NCBI RefSeq assembly: GCF_023195695.1
Contig: NZ_JALPQG010000012.1
Coordinates: 62,001-126,000 of the forward strand
Origin: Aliiroseovarius sp. S1339
GTDB taxonomy: Bacteria; Pseudomonadota; Alphaproteobacteria; Rhodobacterales; Rhodobacteraceae
Direction: 5' to 3'
Length of the DNA: 64,000 nucleotides
Part shown: piece after piece, positions 18,336 through 27,219 of the stretch
Layout: every line of letters begins with the position of its first letter
Numbering within the stretch: position 1 is the first letter of the stretch
Translations under genes and position numbers: made by a program
The notes under the pieces: generated by a model
The model's input: only the letters and a program-made list of their open reading frames with translations
Databases searched by the model: none
What the model was told of the DNA's origin: nothing

Positions 18336-19514
18336 TCAGTCCATCGACGCGGCAATCGCGCGAAACATGTCGACATTGGCGTCGTGGGCGCCGTCTTCGC
18401 GGAACCCACGATCCGCCCCGTTGGCGGCAATCACCACGTTGCGGGCACTGTCGATAAAGATGTACTGCCCGTAAATGCCGCGGGCGAAATACTCGCCCTC
18501 GGGCGCGTCGGGCGCGATCCACCATTGGTATCCGTATTGTTCTTCTCCGGGGGCCGTGCGTGCTGATGGGCGTGTGGAGTGCACAACCCAGTCAGCCGGC
18601 ACGATCTGGCTACCGTTCCATGTGCCACCTTGCAGGAACATCTGTCCAAAGCGGGCATAGTCACGGGCGCGCAGATTCAACCCGCCCAGCACGAAGGCCG
18701 CGCCGTAACCATCTGTCAGGTAATAGGGATCGGCCTCGAACCCCATGTTCTGCACCACATGTTTCTCAAGCAAGTCAGGAATTGTTTGCCCTGTCGCGCC
18801 CCGGATCACCATGCCGATAATATGCGTGTCGATCGAGACATATCTCCAAGTCTCGCCGGGGCCAATGAAGGTTTCGGTCAGGCCAGCGGCGAATTCATCC
18901 ATTGACTGACCCAAGGCCAGAACGCGGCCCATGCGGTTGATGTCGGAATCGAAGTCCAGATAATCCTCGTTGAAGACCACGCCCGAGGACATGTTCAGAA
19001 CATTGCGGATCGATGCGCCCTCATACGCGCTGCCGCGAAGCGCGGGCGCATATTGTTCGACCGGATCGTCCAGCGATGCAATCGCGCCCTGTTCCAAAAC
19101 AATGCCGGTCAGCGCGGACAGGAAGCTTTTGGCAACCGACCAACTGATGCGGCGATCTTCGGGCGATGTGCCAAGGTGATAGCTTTCGTGGCGCAGCTTG
19201 CCGTCTTGCAACACCACCAGCGCGGTCACGGCCCGGTCACTGAGCCACTGTTGCGCGCCTTCGGGCAGGGTGATGGTTTCCCCGGCGCGCAAGGCTGAGG
19301 CTGGACCATCGCCACGCGACATTGGTTTGGTCAGAAATGCACGATCCATATTCGAAAAATTCTGAACGATCTTTTCCTCGGAAAACAATGAGTTCACCGC
19401 CAGCAGCCTGCCGACCTCTTCCCGTTTCCAGATCGCCGCCACGATAATCAACAAACCAATGACCAGCACGGCCTGCATCAGCCGCTTTAGAATGCTACGC
19501 ATGTGACTTCTCAT
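18336..19514 (-). CDS. Serine hydrolase, beta-lactamase class C family
   Basis: A 392-residue membrane-anchored serine hydrolase of the beta-lactamase/penicillin-binding fold. An N-terminal uncleaved helix (about 12-29, QAVLVIGLLIIVAAIW) would place the domain in the periplasm. The nucleophile motif is S126-V-A-K129 and the second motif is Y225-V-S227, the YxS form seen in esterase-like members; GIYGQ near the end may stand for the KTG box. It could be an esterase, a D-aminopeptidase or a peptidoglycan enzyme. ATG 19502 is a possible later start. It is the last gene of a pth-DUF2332-hydrolase run. Confidence 0.78.
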   Translation of the reverse strand: MRSHMRSILKRLMQAVLVIGLLIIVAAIWKREEVGRLLAVNSLFSEEKIVQNFSNMDRAFLTKPMSRGDGPASALRAGETITLPEGAQQWLSDRAVTALVVLQDGKLRHESYHLGTSPEDRRISWSVAKSFLSALTGIVLEQGAIASLDDPVEQYAPALRGSAYEGASIRNVLNMSSGVVFNEDYLDFDSDINRMGRVLALGQSMDEFAAGLTETFIGPGETWRYVSIDTHIIGMVIRGATGQTIPDLLEKHVVQNMGFEADPYYLTDGYGAAFVLGGLNLRARDYARFGQMFLQGGTWNGSQIVPADWVVHSTRPSARTAPGEEQYGYQWWIAPDAPEGEYFARGIYGQYIFIDSARNVVIAANGADRGFREDGAHDANVDMFRAIAASMD

Positions 19515-19523
19515 TTTTTCCGA

Positions 19524-20546
19524 CTAAGGTGGCGTCCAATCCACCCATCGTCCATGGAAATCGACACGACCAAACGTCAACTTTTCGCCTTCGGGCCATA
19601 AGTTCAGGGTGATGGCCGCACCTTCGCCGCGCCGGTCGTCAGCCTCCATCGACAGATGCGCAACAGGTCCGTTTTGCGACGCACCCCGGATGGCCGCAGT
19701 GCAGCAGGTCTGTGTCTCAGGCGGGAAATACTGCCACGCGATGGTGTGATAGACCAATGTCAGATGATCGGGTGATGCGTGTTCAAGCTGTGCTTCCAAC
19801 CATGCAGCGGCATCGCCCGCATCCACCTGCGCATCAAGTACCTGCATGACGGCGCGGGTGCGCGCTAGCCGTTCCGGCTGATCCGCCCACAAGTACGAAA
19901 CAAGCCTAAGCGCATCGTCAGGGTCGCCCGCATCCATCGGCATCAGGTCAACTCCGCGACGGGCTGCGATTGTCGGTGGCTTGCCATCGGGTTGGTCACC
20001 GCGCCAATCGGGGGTCAGCGTGATGGCAGGGTCGCGCGTGCCGATCTGTCCGCCGGGCAGGGCCAGCGCAAAACGATCCCACATCAGGTTCAGCCCCGCG
20101 CTCGCGCCCAGTTCATACATATGTATCGGCAAGTCATACCGCGCCGCCAACCAGTGGCCAGCGGCGATCAAAATCGCAGCGCGGCGCACCTCGTTGGTTT
20201 GCGGCGGGTTGTCGAGCCATTGGTTCAGCACATCGGGGTGGTCGCGCATGGCGACTTCGACCGCGGCCCAAAGGGTGGCGTCGTCCGGGGCAGTTTTCGG
20301 CGGATAGACCGCGACAAGGTCCGCGCATTTTCCGGTCAGAACCAACGCGTGCAGGCCCGCCAACAACCGCAGCGGGACACTGTCGGCAAACGCCCCCATA
20401 TCTCCGGGCCAGTTGAACATCCGGTCGGACAGCGGCGTGCCCGGGCGAAGTCGTTCTGCGATCAGGCGCAATACGCGCGCGGTAAAAGGCGAGTCCAATC
20501 GTTCGTTGTTGCATGCCTGAACCTCGAACGCATCGCGCAGGCTCAT
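19524..20546 (-). CDS. DUF2332 family protein
   Basis: A 340-residue cytoplasmic protein of the DUF2332 family, whose function is not known. The family marks are visible: LYLADQPERLARTRAVM-like text in the middle and LVYHTIAWQYFPPETQ toward the C-terminus. The part IHMYELGASAGLNLMWDRF resembles a SAM-binding loop (ELGASAGLN), so a methyltransferase-like fold is possible, though this is inference. ATG 20546 overlaps the pth stop by 4 nt, so translation is likely coupled. A much longer open frame upstream only covers pth in another phase. Confidence 0.75.
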   Translation of the reverse strand: MSLRDAFEVQACNNERLDSPFTARVLRLIAERLRPGTPLSDRMFNWPGDMGAFADSVPLRLLAGLHALVLTGKCADLVAVYPPKTAPDDATLWAAVEVAMRDHPDVLNQWLDNPPQTNEVRRAAILIAAGHWLAARYDLPIHMYELGASAGLNLMWDRFALALPGGQIGTRDPAITLTPDWRGDQPDGKPPTIAARRGVDLMPMDAGDPDDALRLVSYLWADQPERLARTRAVMQVLDAQVDAGDAAAWLEAQLEHASPDHLTLVYHTIAWQYFPPETQTCCTAAIRGASQNGPVAHLSMEADDRRGEGAAITLNLWPEGEKLTFGRVDFHGRWVDWTPP

Positions 20547-21241
20547 GAAAACTTGTCCATCAGCTTCTGAAGTGGGTTGCGGGTGTCGACGACCTTGGCC
20601 GGTTTTTCGGGGTTCGGGGCAGGCGCTTCGGTTGTGGGCGCGTCCGGTTTCGGCTTGTTGGTCGAAGACCGGGGCGGATTCACGCGTCGCCCGATGGCAT
20701 TCATGAATTTCCCGCTGTCGCCTTCGGCCAAGTCGACAGCCCCGTCCGCACATCCGCGCAGCACATCGTCCAGCCAGCCTTCGTCGGCCTTGGCAAAATC
20801 GCGCAGGACATAAGATGAGACCGCATTCTTGTTGCCCGGATGCCCGATACCGATGCGCACGCGGGTGTAGTCAGCGCCGATATGGGCATGAAGGGACCGC
20901 AGCCCATTGTGCCCCGCGTGCCCGCCGCCCTGTTTGACGCGGCACTTGCCGGGGGCAAGGTCCAACTCGTCGTGGAATACGATTACGTCGGCCGGTGTCA
21001 ACTTATAAAACCGCATCGCCTCGCCGACCGACTGGCCGGACAGGTTCATGAAGGTTTCAGGCTTCAGAAGAAGAACCTTCTCACGGCCCAAACGGCCTTC
21101 GGACATGGCGCCTTGAAACTTGCCGCGCCACGGTGCGAAGCCATGATCCTCGGCGATTCGGTCCAGCGCCATGAATCCGACATTGTGGCGGTTGCCCGCG
21201 TATTTCGGGCCGGGGTTACCAAGTCCCACGAAGATTTTCAT
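20543..21241 (-). CDS. pth: Peptidyl-tRNA hydrolase with C-terminal extension
   Basis: Pth frees peptides from peptidyl-tRNA that has dropped off ribosomes. The catalytic and tRNA-contacting residues Asn9, His19 and Asp91 are present in FVGLGNPGPKYAGNRHNVGF and VFHDELDLAPGK. At 232 residues it is about 35-40 residues longer than E. coli Pth because of a Pro/Ala-rich tail (about 197-232, ending QKLMDKFS), a feature I associate with alphaproteobacterial Pth. It leads a three-gene operon and overlaps the DUF2332 gene by 4 nt. In many genomes rplY precedes pth; here rplY lies 0.9 kb upstream across a divergent gene. Confidence 0.95.
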   Translation of the reverse strand: MKIFVGLGNPGPKYAGNRHNVGFMALDRIAEDHGFAPWRGKFQGAMSEGRLGREKVLLLKPETFMNLSGQSVGEAMRFYKLTPADVIVFHDELDLAPGKCRVKQGGGHAGHNGLRSLHAHIGADYTRVRIGIGHPGNKNAVSSYVLRDFAKADEGWLDDVLRGCADGAVDLAEGDSGKFMNAIGRRVNPPRSSTNKPKPDAPTTEAPAPNPEKPAKVVDTRNPLQKLMDKFS

Positions 21242-21361
21242 CGGCAGGCCTTTCTTCTGGACATTTCGCGCGATCCCCTAACATTCTAGGGTTCGAACAG
21301 GGTAAAGGTCCCATTAACGGGTTGCAATCACTGCATTACACGCCAGCAAAAGGAGTCCGTT

Positions 21362-22045
21362 TTGCCTCGATTTCACCTAGACGGCTTCACTCTGGAAATC
21401 CCGAAGCACTGCCTCAATTCGGCGATTGAGACAGCGATTGAACAGGGCCATTATGAGGCGAAAGAACTGGCCGGGATCAAACGACACCTGAAGCCCGGCG
21501 ATCGCGTTCTGGATCTGGGTGGCGGTGCGGGCTATTTGGCGTTGCAGGCGGCAAAGGTCGTGGGGGCGCAAAACGTGACAACGGTCGAGGCCAATCCAGA
21601 AATGGTGCATGTGATCGGCAAAAATCTTGCGCTGAACGACGCCGTTGACCTTCGGGTGCTGCACGGCGCTGTTGTTGCCGATGACTTCACACAAGACTCG
21701 GTTTCGTTCGAAGCCAGAGCAGCCTTTTGGGCATCATCAATCCTGAAAGGTTCTCCGGGAAAGAAATCCCAACTGATAGACGTGCCCGCGCTGAAACTGC
21801 GCGATCTTTTCCAAGCCTGCGAGCCAAGCTTCGTTGTGATGGATGTTGAGGGCGCAGAGGTCGCGTTGGCGCAACAAGACTGGGTCGAAACGGTGCGCCT
21901 TGTGATCATGGAAATCCATCCGCAGCTATACAGCCCGCGGGTCATTCAAAAGATTTTCGATGGGCTATCGCGGGCTGGTTTTGCCTATATGCCATGGGGG
22001 TCGCGCGGAAACGTTGTTGTTTTCCAAAGGCTCACCGCGGATTGA
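21362..22045 (+). CDS. FkbM family SAM-dependent methyltransferase
   Basis: A 227-residue soluble methyltransferase. Its SAM motif I is DRVLDLGGGAGYLALQAAK (about 48-66) and the acidic strand is VTTVEANPEMV; the C-terminal VVMDVEGAEVALAQ and IMEIHPQLYSP blocks are the FkbM hallmark. Members methylate sugars and other small molecules, but the substrate here is unknown. The start is TTG 21362: AAAAGGAG (21348-21355) lies 6 nt upstream and no ATG precedes the conserved text. It is inserted between pth and rplY and diverges from pth. Confidence 0.8.
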   Translation: MPRFHLDGFTLEIPKHCLNSAIETAIEQGHYEAKELAGIKRHLKPGDRVLDLGGGAGYLALQAAKVVGAQNVTTVEANPEMVHVIGKNLALNDAVDLRVLHGAVVADDFTQDSVSFEARAAFWASSILKGSPGKKSQLIDVPALKLRDLFQACEPSFVVMDVEGAEVALAQQDWVETVRLVIMEIHPQLYSPRVIQKIFDGLSRAGFAYMPWGSRGNVVVFQRLTAD

Positions 22046-22050
22046 GCCAC

Positions 22051-22080
22051 AAAAAAAGCGGACCCCAAAGGGCCCGCTTT
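22051..22080. terminator. Bidirectional terminator between fkbM-like gene and rplY
   Basis: AAAGCGG-A-CCC (22055-22065) pairs with GGG-C-CCGCTTT (22070-22080) around a CAAA loop, with one A-C mismatch. There is an A-run before and a T-run after, so it can stop transcripts of both convergent genes. Confidence 0.8.
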
Positions 22081-22102
22081 CCAATCATCCAAACGGACGA
22101 TC

Positions 22103-22759
22103 TTATTCTTCAGACTTCATTTCAGTCGCTTCGACTTCGTCTGCTGCGACCTCTTCGGTCTCTTCTTCTTCCTCATCAGCCGAACGCAGCGAGCTTGGTG
22201 CTGAGATGTTGGCGATCACGAAGTCACGGTCAACGGTGACTTTCGCGCCTTTGGGCAGGTCCACATCCGAGATGTGGATGACGTCGCCGACTTCGCGGCC
22301 CGTCAGGTCGACCACGATCTGCTCGGGGATTTCACCCGCCATGACGTTCAGTTCGACTTCCGGGCGCACAACGGTCAGAACACCGCCACGCTTCAGGCCA
22401 GGCGCTTCTTCTTCGTTGGTGAACTCAACGTGAATGAACAAGCTGATCCGCGTGTTGCGGTGCAGCCGCATCAGGTCGAGGTGGGTTGGAAGATCTTTCA
22501 CGACGTCACGCTGAACGTTCCGGCAGATGACGCGGAAGTCATCTTCGCCGTCGACCTTCAGGTTCCAAAGGGTTGAAAGGAAGCGGCCAGCGCGCAGCTT
22601 TTTCAGCAGCTCGTTGAAGGGGATGTTGATCGGCAGCGGGTCTTCACCACCACCATACACGATACCGGGTACGAAGCCTTCGCGGCGAGCTTGACGAGCG
22701 GCCCCCTTGCCTGTCCCCGTCCGTACCGTGGCGACTAGATCAGGAATCTGTTTTGCCAT
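22103..22759 (-). CDS. rplY: 50S ribosomal protein L25/general stress protein Ctc
   Basis: L25 binds 5S rRNA in the central protuberance. This is the long CTC type of 218 residues: an N-terminal L25 beta barrel (about 5-95, with [17 protein letters not shown]), a TL5-like C-terminal domain (about 100-190, with [18 protein letters not shown] and [13 protein letters not shown]) and a strongly acidic tail ([18 protein letters not shown]). ATG 22759 has GGAGAA upstream. Such acidic tails are common in alphaproteobacterial L25. Confidence 0.95.
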   Translation of the reverse strand: MAKQIPDLVATVRTGTGKGAARQARREGFVPGIVYGGGEDPLPINIPFNELLKKLRAGRFLSTLWNLKVDGEDDFRVICRNVQRDVVKDLPTHLDLMRLHRNTRISLFIHVEFTNEEEAPGLKRGGVLTVVRPEVELNVMAGEIPEQIVVDLTGREVGDVIHISDVDLPKGAKVTVDRDFVIANISAPSSLRSADEEEEETEEVAADEVEATEMKSEE

Positions 22760-22842
22760 GGAAATTCTCCAGTTTGTTGATGCGGGAATCCTCCAAGGGT
22801 GTAAGCCCCGCAGTTGAAGCCGTGCCTATAGACCGGGGATGG

Positions 22843-23271
22843 TCAAAAGGAAAGGGGTTTCTTGCCCAACTGATCGTCTGACACGTTGTGTTCCAACCGT
22901 TTCCGGGCTGCGATCCGTTTCTCGTCCTTCTGTTGTTTCAAAAGGGCGTCGGTTGCTGATTTTCGCCCAAAGGCCAGCCGCGCGGCCGCGACGAAAGCTT
23001 CGCGTTCAGCGCGCGCGCGTGCCAGATCGGTGTTGAGCTTCGCCAACTCCCGCTCGGCCCACCGTTGCCAGGTGTCATAATGCCCGCTCGTCAAGGATAG
23101 CGGTAAGGCGTCGCCCTGTTCGGTTGATGGCGTCGAATACAGCCGCGCGCGCAGTTCTGAAATGCGGGTGTCCAACGCTTGAATGGCTCGGTTGTGGCGT
23201 GAGAGGTCGGCCATTGCGGCGTCGTGTTGCATGGCCGCCAATTCGTTCAAGGCTGTAAGTTGGTCGCTCAT
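22843..23271 (-). CDS. FliJ-like coiled-coil protein, flagellar export region
   Basis: A 142-residue, almost fully helical, highly charged protein. Two coiled-coil arms can be seen, about 5-50 (TALNELAAMQHDAAMADLSR) and 68-125 (QRWAERELAKLNTDLARARA), joined by a Gly/Pro-containing turn. This is the size and antiparallel coil shape of FliJ, the small ATPase-associated protein of flagellar export. It overlaps the flhB stop by 4 nt, so it belongs to the flagellar operon and ends it. Sequence identity to FliJ cannot be judged by eye; fliI, the usual neighbour of fliJ, is not in the window. Confidence 0.45.
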   Translation of the reverse strand: MSDQLTALNELAAMQHDAAMADLSRHNRAIQALDTRISELRARLYSTPSTEQGDALPLSLTSGHYDTWQRWAERELAKLNTDLARARAEREAFVAAARLAFGRKSATDALLKQQKDEKRIAARKRLEHNVSDDQLGKKPLSF

Positions 23272-24365
23272 CCATTATCCCCAAAAATACCTTGCGCCCG
23301 CTTGCGCATCTTCTCGGAAAATCGGATGGCGGCCGCGACGGCCTTGTATTGGTCGGGGGGAATTTCTTCACCGATCTCAACGGTCGCAAAAAGCGCACGC
23401 GCGGTTGGCGGGTCGCTGTGAATCGGTACGCCGTTTTCATTTGCGGCCTCGCGGATACGCCCAGCTATCTCGTCCACACCTTTGGCAACGCAAATGGGCG
23501 CTTCGCCTGCCATGCGAGACCATTGCAACGCCACCGCATAATGTGTGGGGTTCACCACAATCACGTCAGCTTCGGGCACGTCAGCCAGCATCTGATTCAT
23601 CGCGATGTCATAACCCTTTTGGCGGCGTTGCGCCTTCATATGTGGGTCACCCTCGTTCTGTTTTATTTCGTCCATCAGGTCTTTGTGGGACATGCGGTTT
23701 TTGCGCAAATGCTCGTGATGTTGCCAGAAATAGTCGATGCCGCCGATGATAAGCGAGATCAACAGGACAAGCGCGAAAAACTTGACGCACAACTTCAGCA
23801 GGACAACGGTTGTCATGCCCGCACTCAGCGACATGGTCGCAAGCATTTCGGGCAGGTTCACCCAGATGAACACACCCAACACAAGCGCATAGATCGTCAG
23901 TTTGACGAAGCTTTTGAAAAACTCGAACAAGCCGGATCGGCCGAACTTGTTCTTGGCGTTTGAGATCAGGGACAGCCTGTTCAGCTTCGGCTGTAACTTT
24001 TCAGGTGCGACAATAAAGCTTCGGGTGGCGATCGTCAGGATCAGAACGGCTGCCGCTGGCGCAAACAGCCATGGCGCCACTTGTTGGCCGATGCCCGCGA
24101 GAAGTGTTCCGGAAAAGGGGGCACCGCTGCGAAATACGCTGTCTGCGATCTGGTCGGACCGGGCAAGGACACCTGCAAGAAGTTCACCTAGGCCTTTCAA
24201 GCTGGCCGCCCCAACCGATGTCGCAACCACCAAAAGCGCCATGTAAGACATCGCCGTGTTCAGGTCGGCAGAACGCGCAACCTCGCCGCGCTTTCGGGCA
24301 TCGTCCAGCTTCTTCTGGGTTGGTTCGTGTTGCTTGCTGTCGTCGTCTTCGGTGTCGGACATCAC
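23268..24365 (-). CDS. flhB: Flagellar export protein FlhB
   Basis: FlhB is the inner-membrane export-gate component that switches substrate class from rod/hook to filament. The 365-residue protein has the charged N-terminus KKLDDARKRGEVARS, four membrane segments (about 38-60, 88-115, 150-172, 185-212) and the cytoplasmic domain with the self-cleavage motif N272-P-T-H275. The start is ATG-ATG at 24365/24362; the first overlaps the fliR stop by 4 nt. Order flhA-fliR-flhB with 4-nt overlaps indicates a tightly coupled operon. Confidence 0.96.
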   Translation of the reverse strand: MMSDTEDDDSKQHEPTQKKLDDARKRGEVARSADLNTAMSYMALLVVATSVGAASLKGLGELLAGVLARSDQIADSVFRSGAPFSGTLLAGIGQQVAPWLFAPAAAVLILTIATRSFIVAPEKLQPKLNRLSLISNAKNKFGRSGLFEFFKSFVKLTIYALVLGVFIWVNLPEMLATMSLSAGMTTVVLLKLCVKFFALVLLISLIIGGIDYFWQHHEHLRKNRMSHKDLMDEIKQNEGDPHMKAQRRQKGYDIAMNQMLADVPEADVIVVNPTHYAVALQWSRMAGEAPICVAKGVDEIAGRIREAANENGVPIHSDPPTARALFATVEIGEEIPPDQYKAVAAAIRFSEKMRKRAQGIFGDNG

Positions 24366-25135
24366 CAGCCTCCGAACGGATTGGCAAGTCTTGCCTCAAG
24401 TGCTGCTTGCCAGATGGGCAGCAACAAAGGGGCCGTAAGTAGCAGCAGGATTAAGCCACCCGCGGTGATCGCAGGTGCGCCGACAAAGGCGACCATCAAC
24501 TGTGGCATGGCGCGGTTGATGACCCCCAGCGCGACATTATACAGCAGCGAGACGATGACGAACGGGGCTGCCAGCGTGAAGGCCAGCGAAAAAGCCCCGG
24601 CGATCTGAGCGATACCCCAATCAGAAAAAGCCTGCGCCTCTGGAAACTGCCCGACTGGAAACACGCGATAGGTCAGGATCAGACCTTCCGCCAGCTTGAC
24701 GTGCAGGCCCAGCATGACCGCCAGCGCCAGGCCAGCCACCACCAGAACATGTCCGATCGCCGGTTGCGGGTCGGCATTCGCTCCGCCCATCAACTGCGCC
24801 AAAGACGTTGACTGCGCCGCGATGCTGCCTGCGACCTGAAGCGCCATGATCATCAGACGGATGGCGATGCCAAAACCCAGTCCGATCACAGGCTCGGAGA
24901 TATAAAGAAGGCCAAGGCTGGGCAACATCGTTTCCATCGCAAAATCGGGCGCGACGCTGGGGGCGACAATCACCGTGAAGGCCAATGCCAGAAACAGGCG
25001 TACCCGGGCGGGAACCGATTTCTCGCCAAATGCAGGCAGAACAGCCATCGCCGCGCCAACCCTAAGAAAGACAACCATGCCGTGTTGCAGAAGTTGCTGG
25101 GCAAGGTCGGATATCTGCGCCAACGCCTCGATCAT
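24362..25135 (-). CDS. fliR: Flagellar export protein FliR
   Basis: FliR is part of the FliPQR export-gate complex in the centre of the MS ring. The 257-residue protein is strongly hydrophobic with about six membrane-like helices and the family text FLRVGAAMAVLPAFGEKSVPARVRL-like near the N-terminus (about 24-47) and FTLAAPFVIVSLLYNVALGVINRAMPQ toward the end. It overlaps flhA and flhB by 4 nt each. fliQ, which often lies next to fliR, is not here; fliP is on the other arm of the cluster. Confidence 0.93.
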   Translation of the reverse strand: MIEALAQISDLAQQLLQHGMVVFLRVGAAMAVLPAFGEKSVPARVRLFLALAFTVIVAPSVAPDFAMETMLPSLGLLYISEPVIGLGFGIAIRLMIMALQVAGSIAAQSTSLAQLMGGANADPQPAIGHVLVVAGLALAVMLGLHVKLAEGLILTYRVFPVGQFPEAQAFSDWGIAQIAGAFSLAFTLAAPFVIVSLLYNVALGVINRAMPQLMVAFVGAPAITAGGLILLLLTAPLLLPIWQAALEARLANPFGGW

Positions 25136-27219
25136 GCCGGGATCATCCCGACCAAAGACGGCTTTGCGTCTGTGCCGATTTCCTCGAATGAAAGAACGGG
25201 GTTCGCGATGCCCTTGGCGGACAGGACCGTCTTCAAGAAGCGTCGCCGCCGCGATGAGGTCACAACAGCCGGATAAATCCCATTCTCGCCCGCCCGCGCA
25301 ATCTTGTCGGCGACCGAATTTGCAAGGCGATTGAATTCTTCGGGCGGCAGAGCGACATCACTGCCCCGATCGCTGTCAAGTTGGTGCGATTGGAACGTCG
25401 CTTCCCATTCCGGGGCAAGCTGGACCAACGGTACCGTGCCATCCTCGCGTTTCAGGTCTGCGATCAGTTGGAATCCAAGGCGCTGACGAACATATTCACA
25501 GATCGCATCCGGCGACGGGAATGTCGGGCGTGCCTCTGCGATACTTTCAATGATTAGGGGTAGGTTGCGGATCGACACACGTTCTTCCAACAACAAGCGC
25601 AACACCGCATGCAGTAGGTCAAGCGGGACTTTTTCGGGCACAAGTTCGTCCAGCATGCGGCGGTTGGCTTCAGCCCGTGGAGCGTCGGACAGGTTGACGA
25701 ACTCATCCAGAAGCCGACGCAACGCCTTGAACCCCAATAGCCGCGGGAAGTTGCGCTTCATCACCTCAAGCAGGTGGGTTGCAAGCACCTCCGTCGGTGC
25801 AATAACGGCGCAGCCCGACAGCACGGCATCTTCCTGCGCGTCTTCGCTGATCCAGCGGGCGGGTGCTCCATAAACGGGTTCTTTCACGTCTTCGCCGTCA
25901 GGCACAACGTCGTCGTCACCGGACAGGATGACCAGCGCACTGTCTGCCCGCAAGATATTGCGGACCTGTTCGACGCCCTGAATTTTGATTGCATAAGTGC
26001 CTGATGGAAGCGTGCTGTTGTCCGTCAGTCGAATTTCGGGAAGGATCAATCCAAACGAGCTGGCAATGTGATTTCGAATGCTCGCAATTCGGGCATCCAG
26101 CCCGGTGGCAGGGTCCAGCACCATCGACACCAGATCAGGCGCAAATTCGACATGAATGTCATCCAGATCGAGGATGTCCCCAAGGCTTTCCTTATGCGGG
26201 GATGTGTCGATATCGACCAATTCGGCCTCGCCCTTTTGCGCCTCTGCAAGTTGGACCTGATGGCCTTTCCAAGAGGCCGCCCCCAAGGCAATTGCGCCCA
26301 GCATGAAAGGCACAAATGGCAAGCCCGGCACGAATCCGAACAGTGCCATCAGCACCCCCACCGTAGCCAGTGCCGACGGGTATTTTCCGAGCTGCGAGAA
26401 CAACGCGAGGTCGGTTGACCCAGAGGTGCCCCCGCGCGCCAACAGAAGGGCCGAGGCGATGGAAATAACCACCGCCGGGATCTGTGTAACCAGCCCGTCG
26501 CCAACCGTCAGGATTGCGTAAGTCTGGAAAGCGTGTGCGATTTCCATGTCGTGCACGAACACACCAATGACCAACCCCATCACGAGATTTAGGAAAGTGA
26601 TCAGCAGACCGGCGACCGCATCGCCCTTTACAAATTTTGATGCGCCATCCAGCGACCCGAAAAAGGTGGTTTCAGCCTGTTCTTTTTCGCGACGCGCTTT
26701 GGCTTCGGTATGATCAATTGCGCCCGCGGACATGTCACTGTCGATCGCAAGTTGCTTGCCGGGCATGCCGTCCAGTGCGAAGCGGGCGCCGACCTCGGCC
26801 ATGCGGGCCGCGCCTTTGGTGATCACGATGAAATTCACGATCAAGAGCACGCAAAAAACGACAAGCCCAAGCAGGATGCTGCCGCCCATGACGAAACTGG
26901 CAAAGCCTTCAATGACACTGCCAGCGGCAGAGGTGCCGGTGTGACCCTGTCCGATGATCAGCTTGGTGGACGATACGTTGAGGGATAAACGCAGCATCAG
27001 CGAAGCCAGAAGCACAGTTGGAAACGCCGAAAAATCCAGTGGGCGCTCGATGAAAAGCGTCACAGTAAACATCAGGATCGCCAGCGCGAACGATGCGGCA
27101 AGCCCAACGTCCAGCACCCAAGCGGGCATCGGCAGGATCATCATCACGATGATCGCCATCAACGCCAGCGCAAGCAGAATGGTCGGGTGAAATATGTCCT
27201 TAAGAGCGGGCATTACCAT
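25132..27219 (-). CDS. flhA: Flagellar export protein FlhA
   Basis: FlhA forms the nonameric export-gate ring and docks chaperone-substrate pairs. The 695-residue protein has an N-terminal membrane part with about eight helices (roughly 12-320), the FHIPEP-type cytoplasmic loop RMAEVGARFALDGMPGKQLA and SAGAIDHTEAKARREKEQAE, and a large C-terminal cytoplasmic domain (about 350-695). ATG 27219 overlaps the upstream SLT gene by 7 nt; ATG 27213 (MPALKDIF) is equally possible and would give a TAATG junction. Confidence 0.96.
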   Translation of the reverse strand: MVMPALKDIFHPTILLALALMAIIVMMILPMPAWVLDVGLAASFALAILMFTVTLFIERPLDFSAFPTVLLASLMLRLSLNVSSTKLIIGQGHTGTSAAGSVIEGFASFVMGGSILLGLVVFCVLLIVNFIVITKGAARMAEVGARFALDGMPGKQLAIDSDMSAGAIDHTEAKARREKEQAETTFFGSLDGASKFVKGDAVAGLLITFLNLVMGLVIGVFVHDMEIAHAFQTYAILTVGDGLVTQIPAVVISIASALLLARGGTSGSTDLALFSQLGKYPSALATVGVLMALFGFVPGLPFVPFMLGAIALGAASWKGHQVQLAEAQKGEAELVDIDTSPHKESLGDILDLDDIHVEFAPDLVSMVLDPATGLDARIASIRNHIASSFGLILPEIRLTDNSTLPSGTYAIKIQGVEQVRNILRADSALVILSGDDDVVPDGEDVKEPVYGAPARWISEDAQEDAVLSGCAVIAPTEVLATHLLEVMKRNFPRLLGFKALRRLLDEFVNLSDAPRAEANRRMLDELVPEKVPLDLLHAVLRLLLEERVSIRNLPLIIESIAEARPTFPSPDAICEYVRQRLGFQLIADLKREDGTVPLVQLAPEWEATFQSHQLDSDRGSDVALPPEEFNRLANSVADKIARAGENGIYPAVVTSSRRRRFLKTVLSAKGIANPVLSFEEIGTDAKPSLVGMIPA

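Noticed and set aside
21288-21301. GGGTTCGAACAGGG, resembling a tRNA T-loop
   Set aside because: No acceptor, anticodon or D-arm can be folded around it; it is chance sequence in the pth-fkbM spacer.
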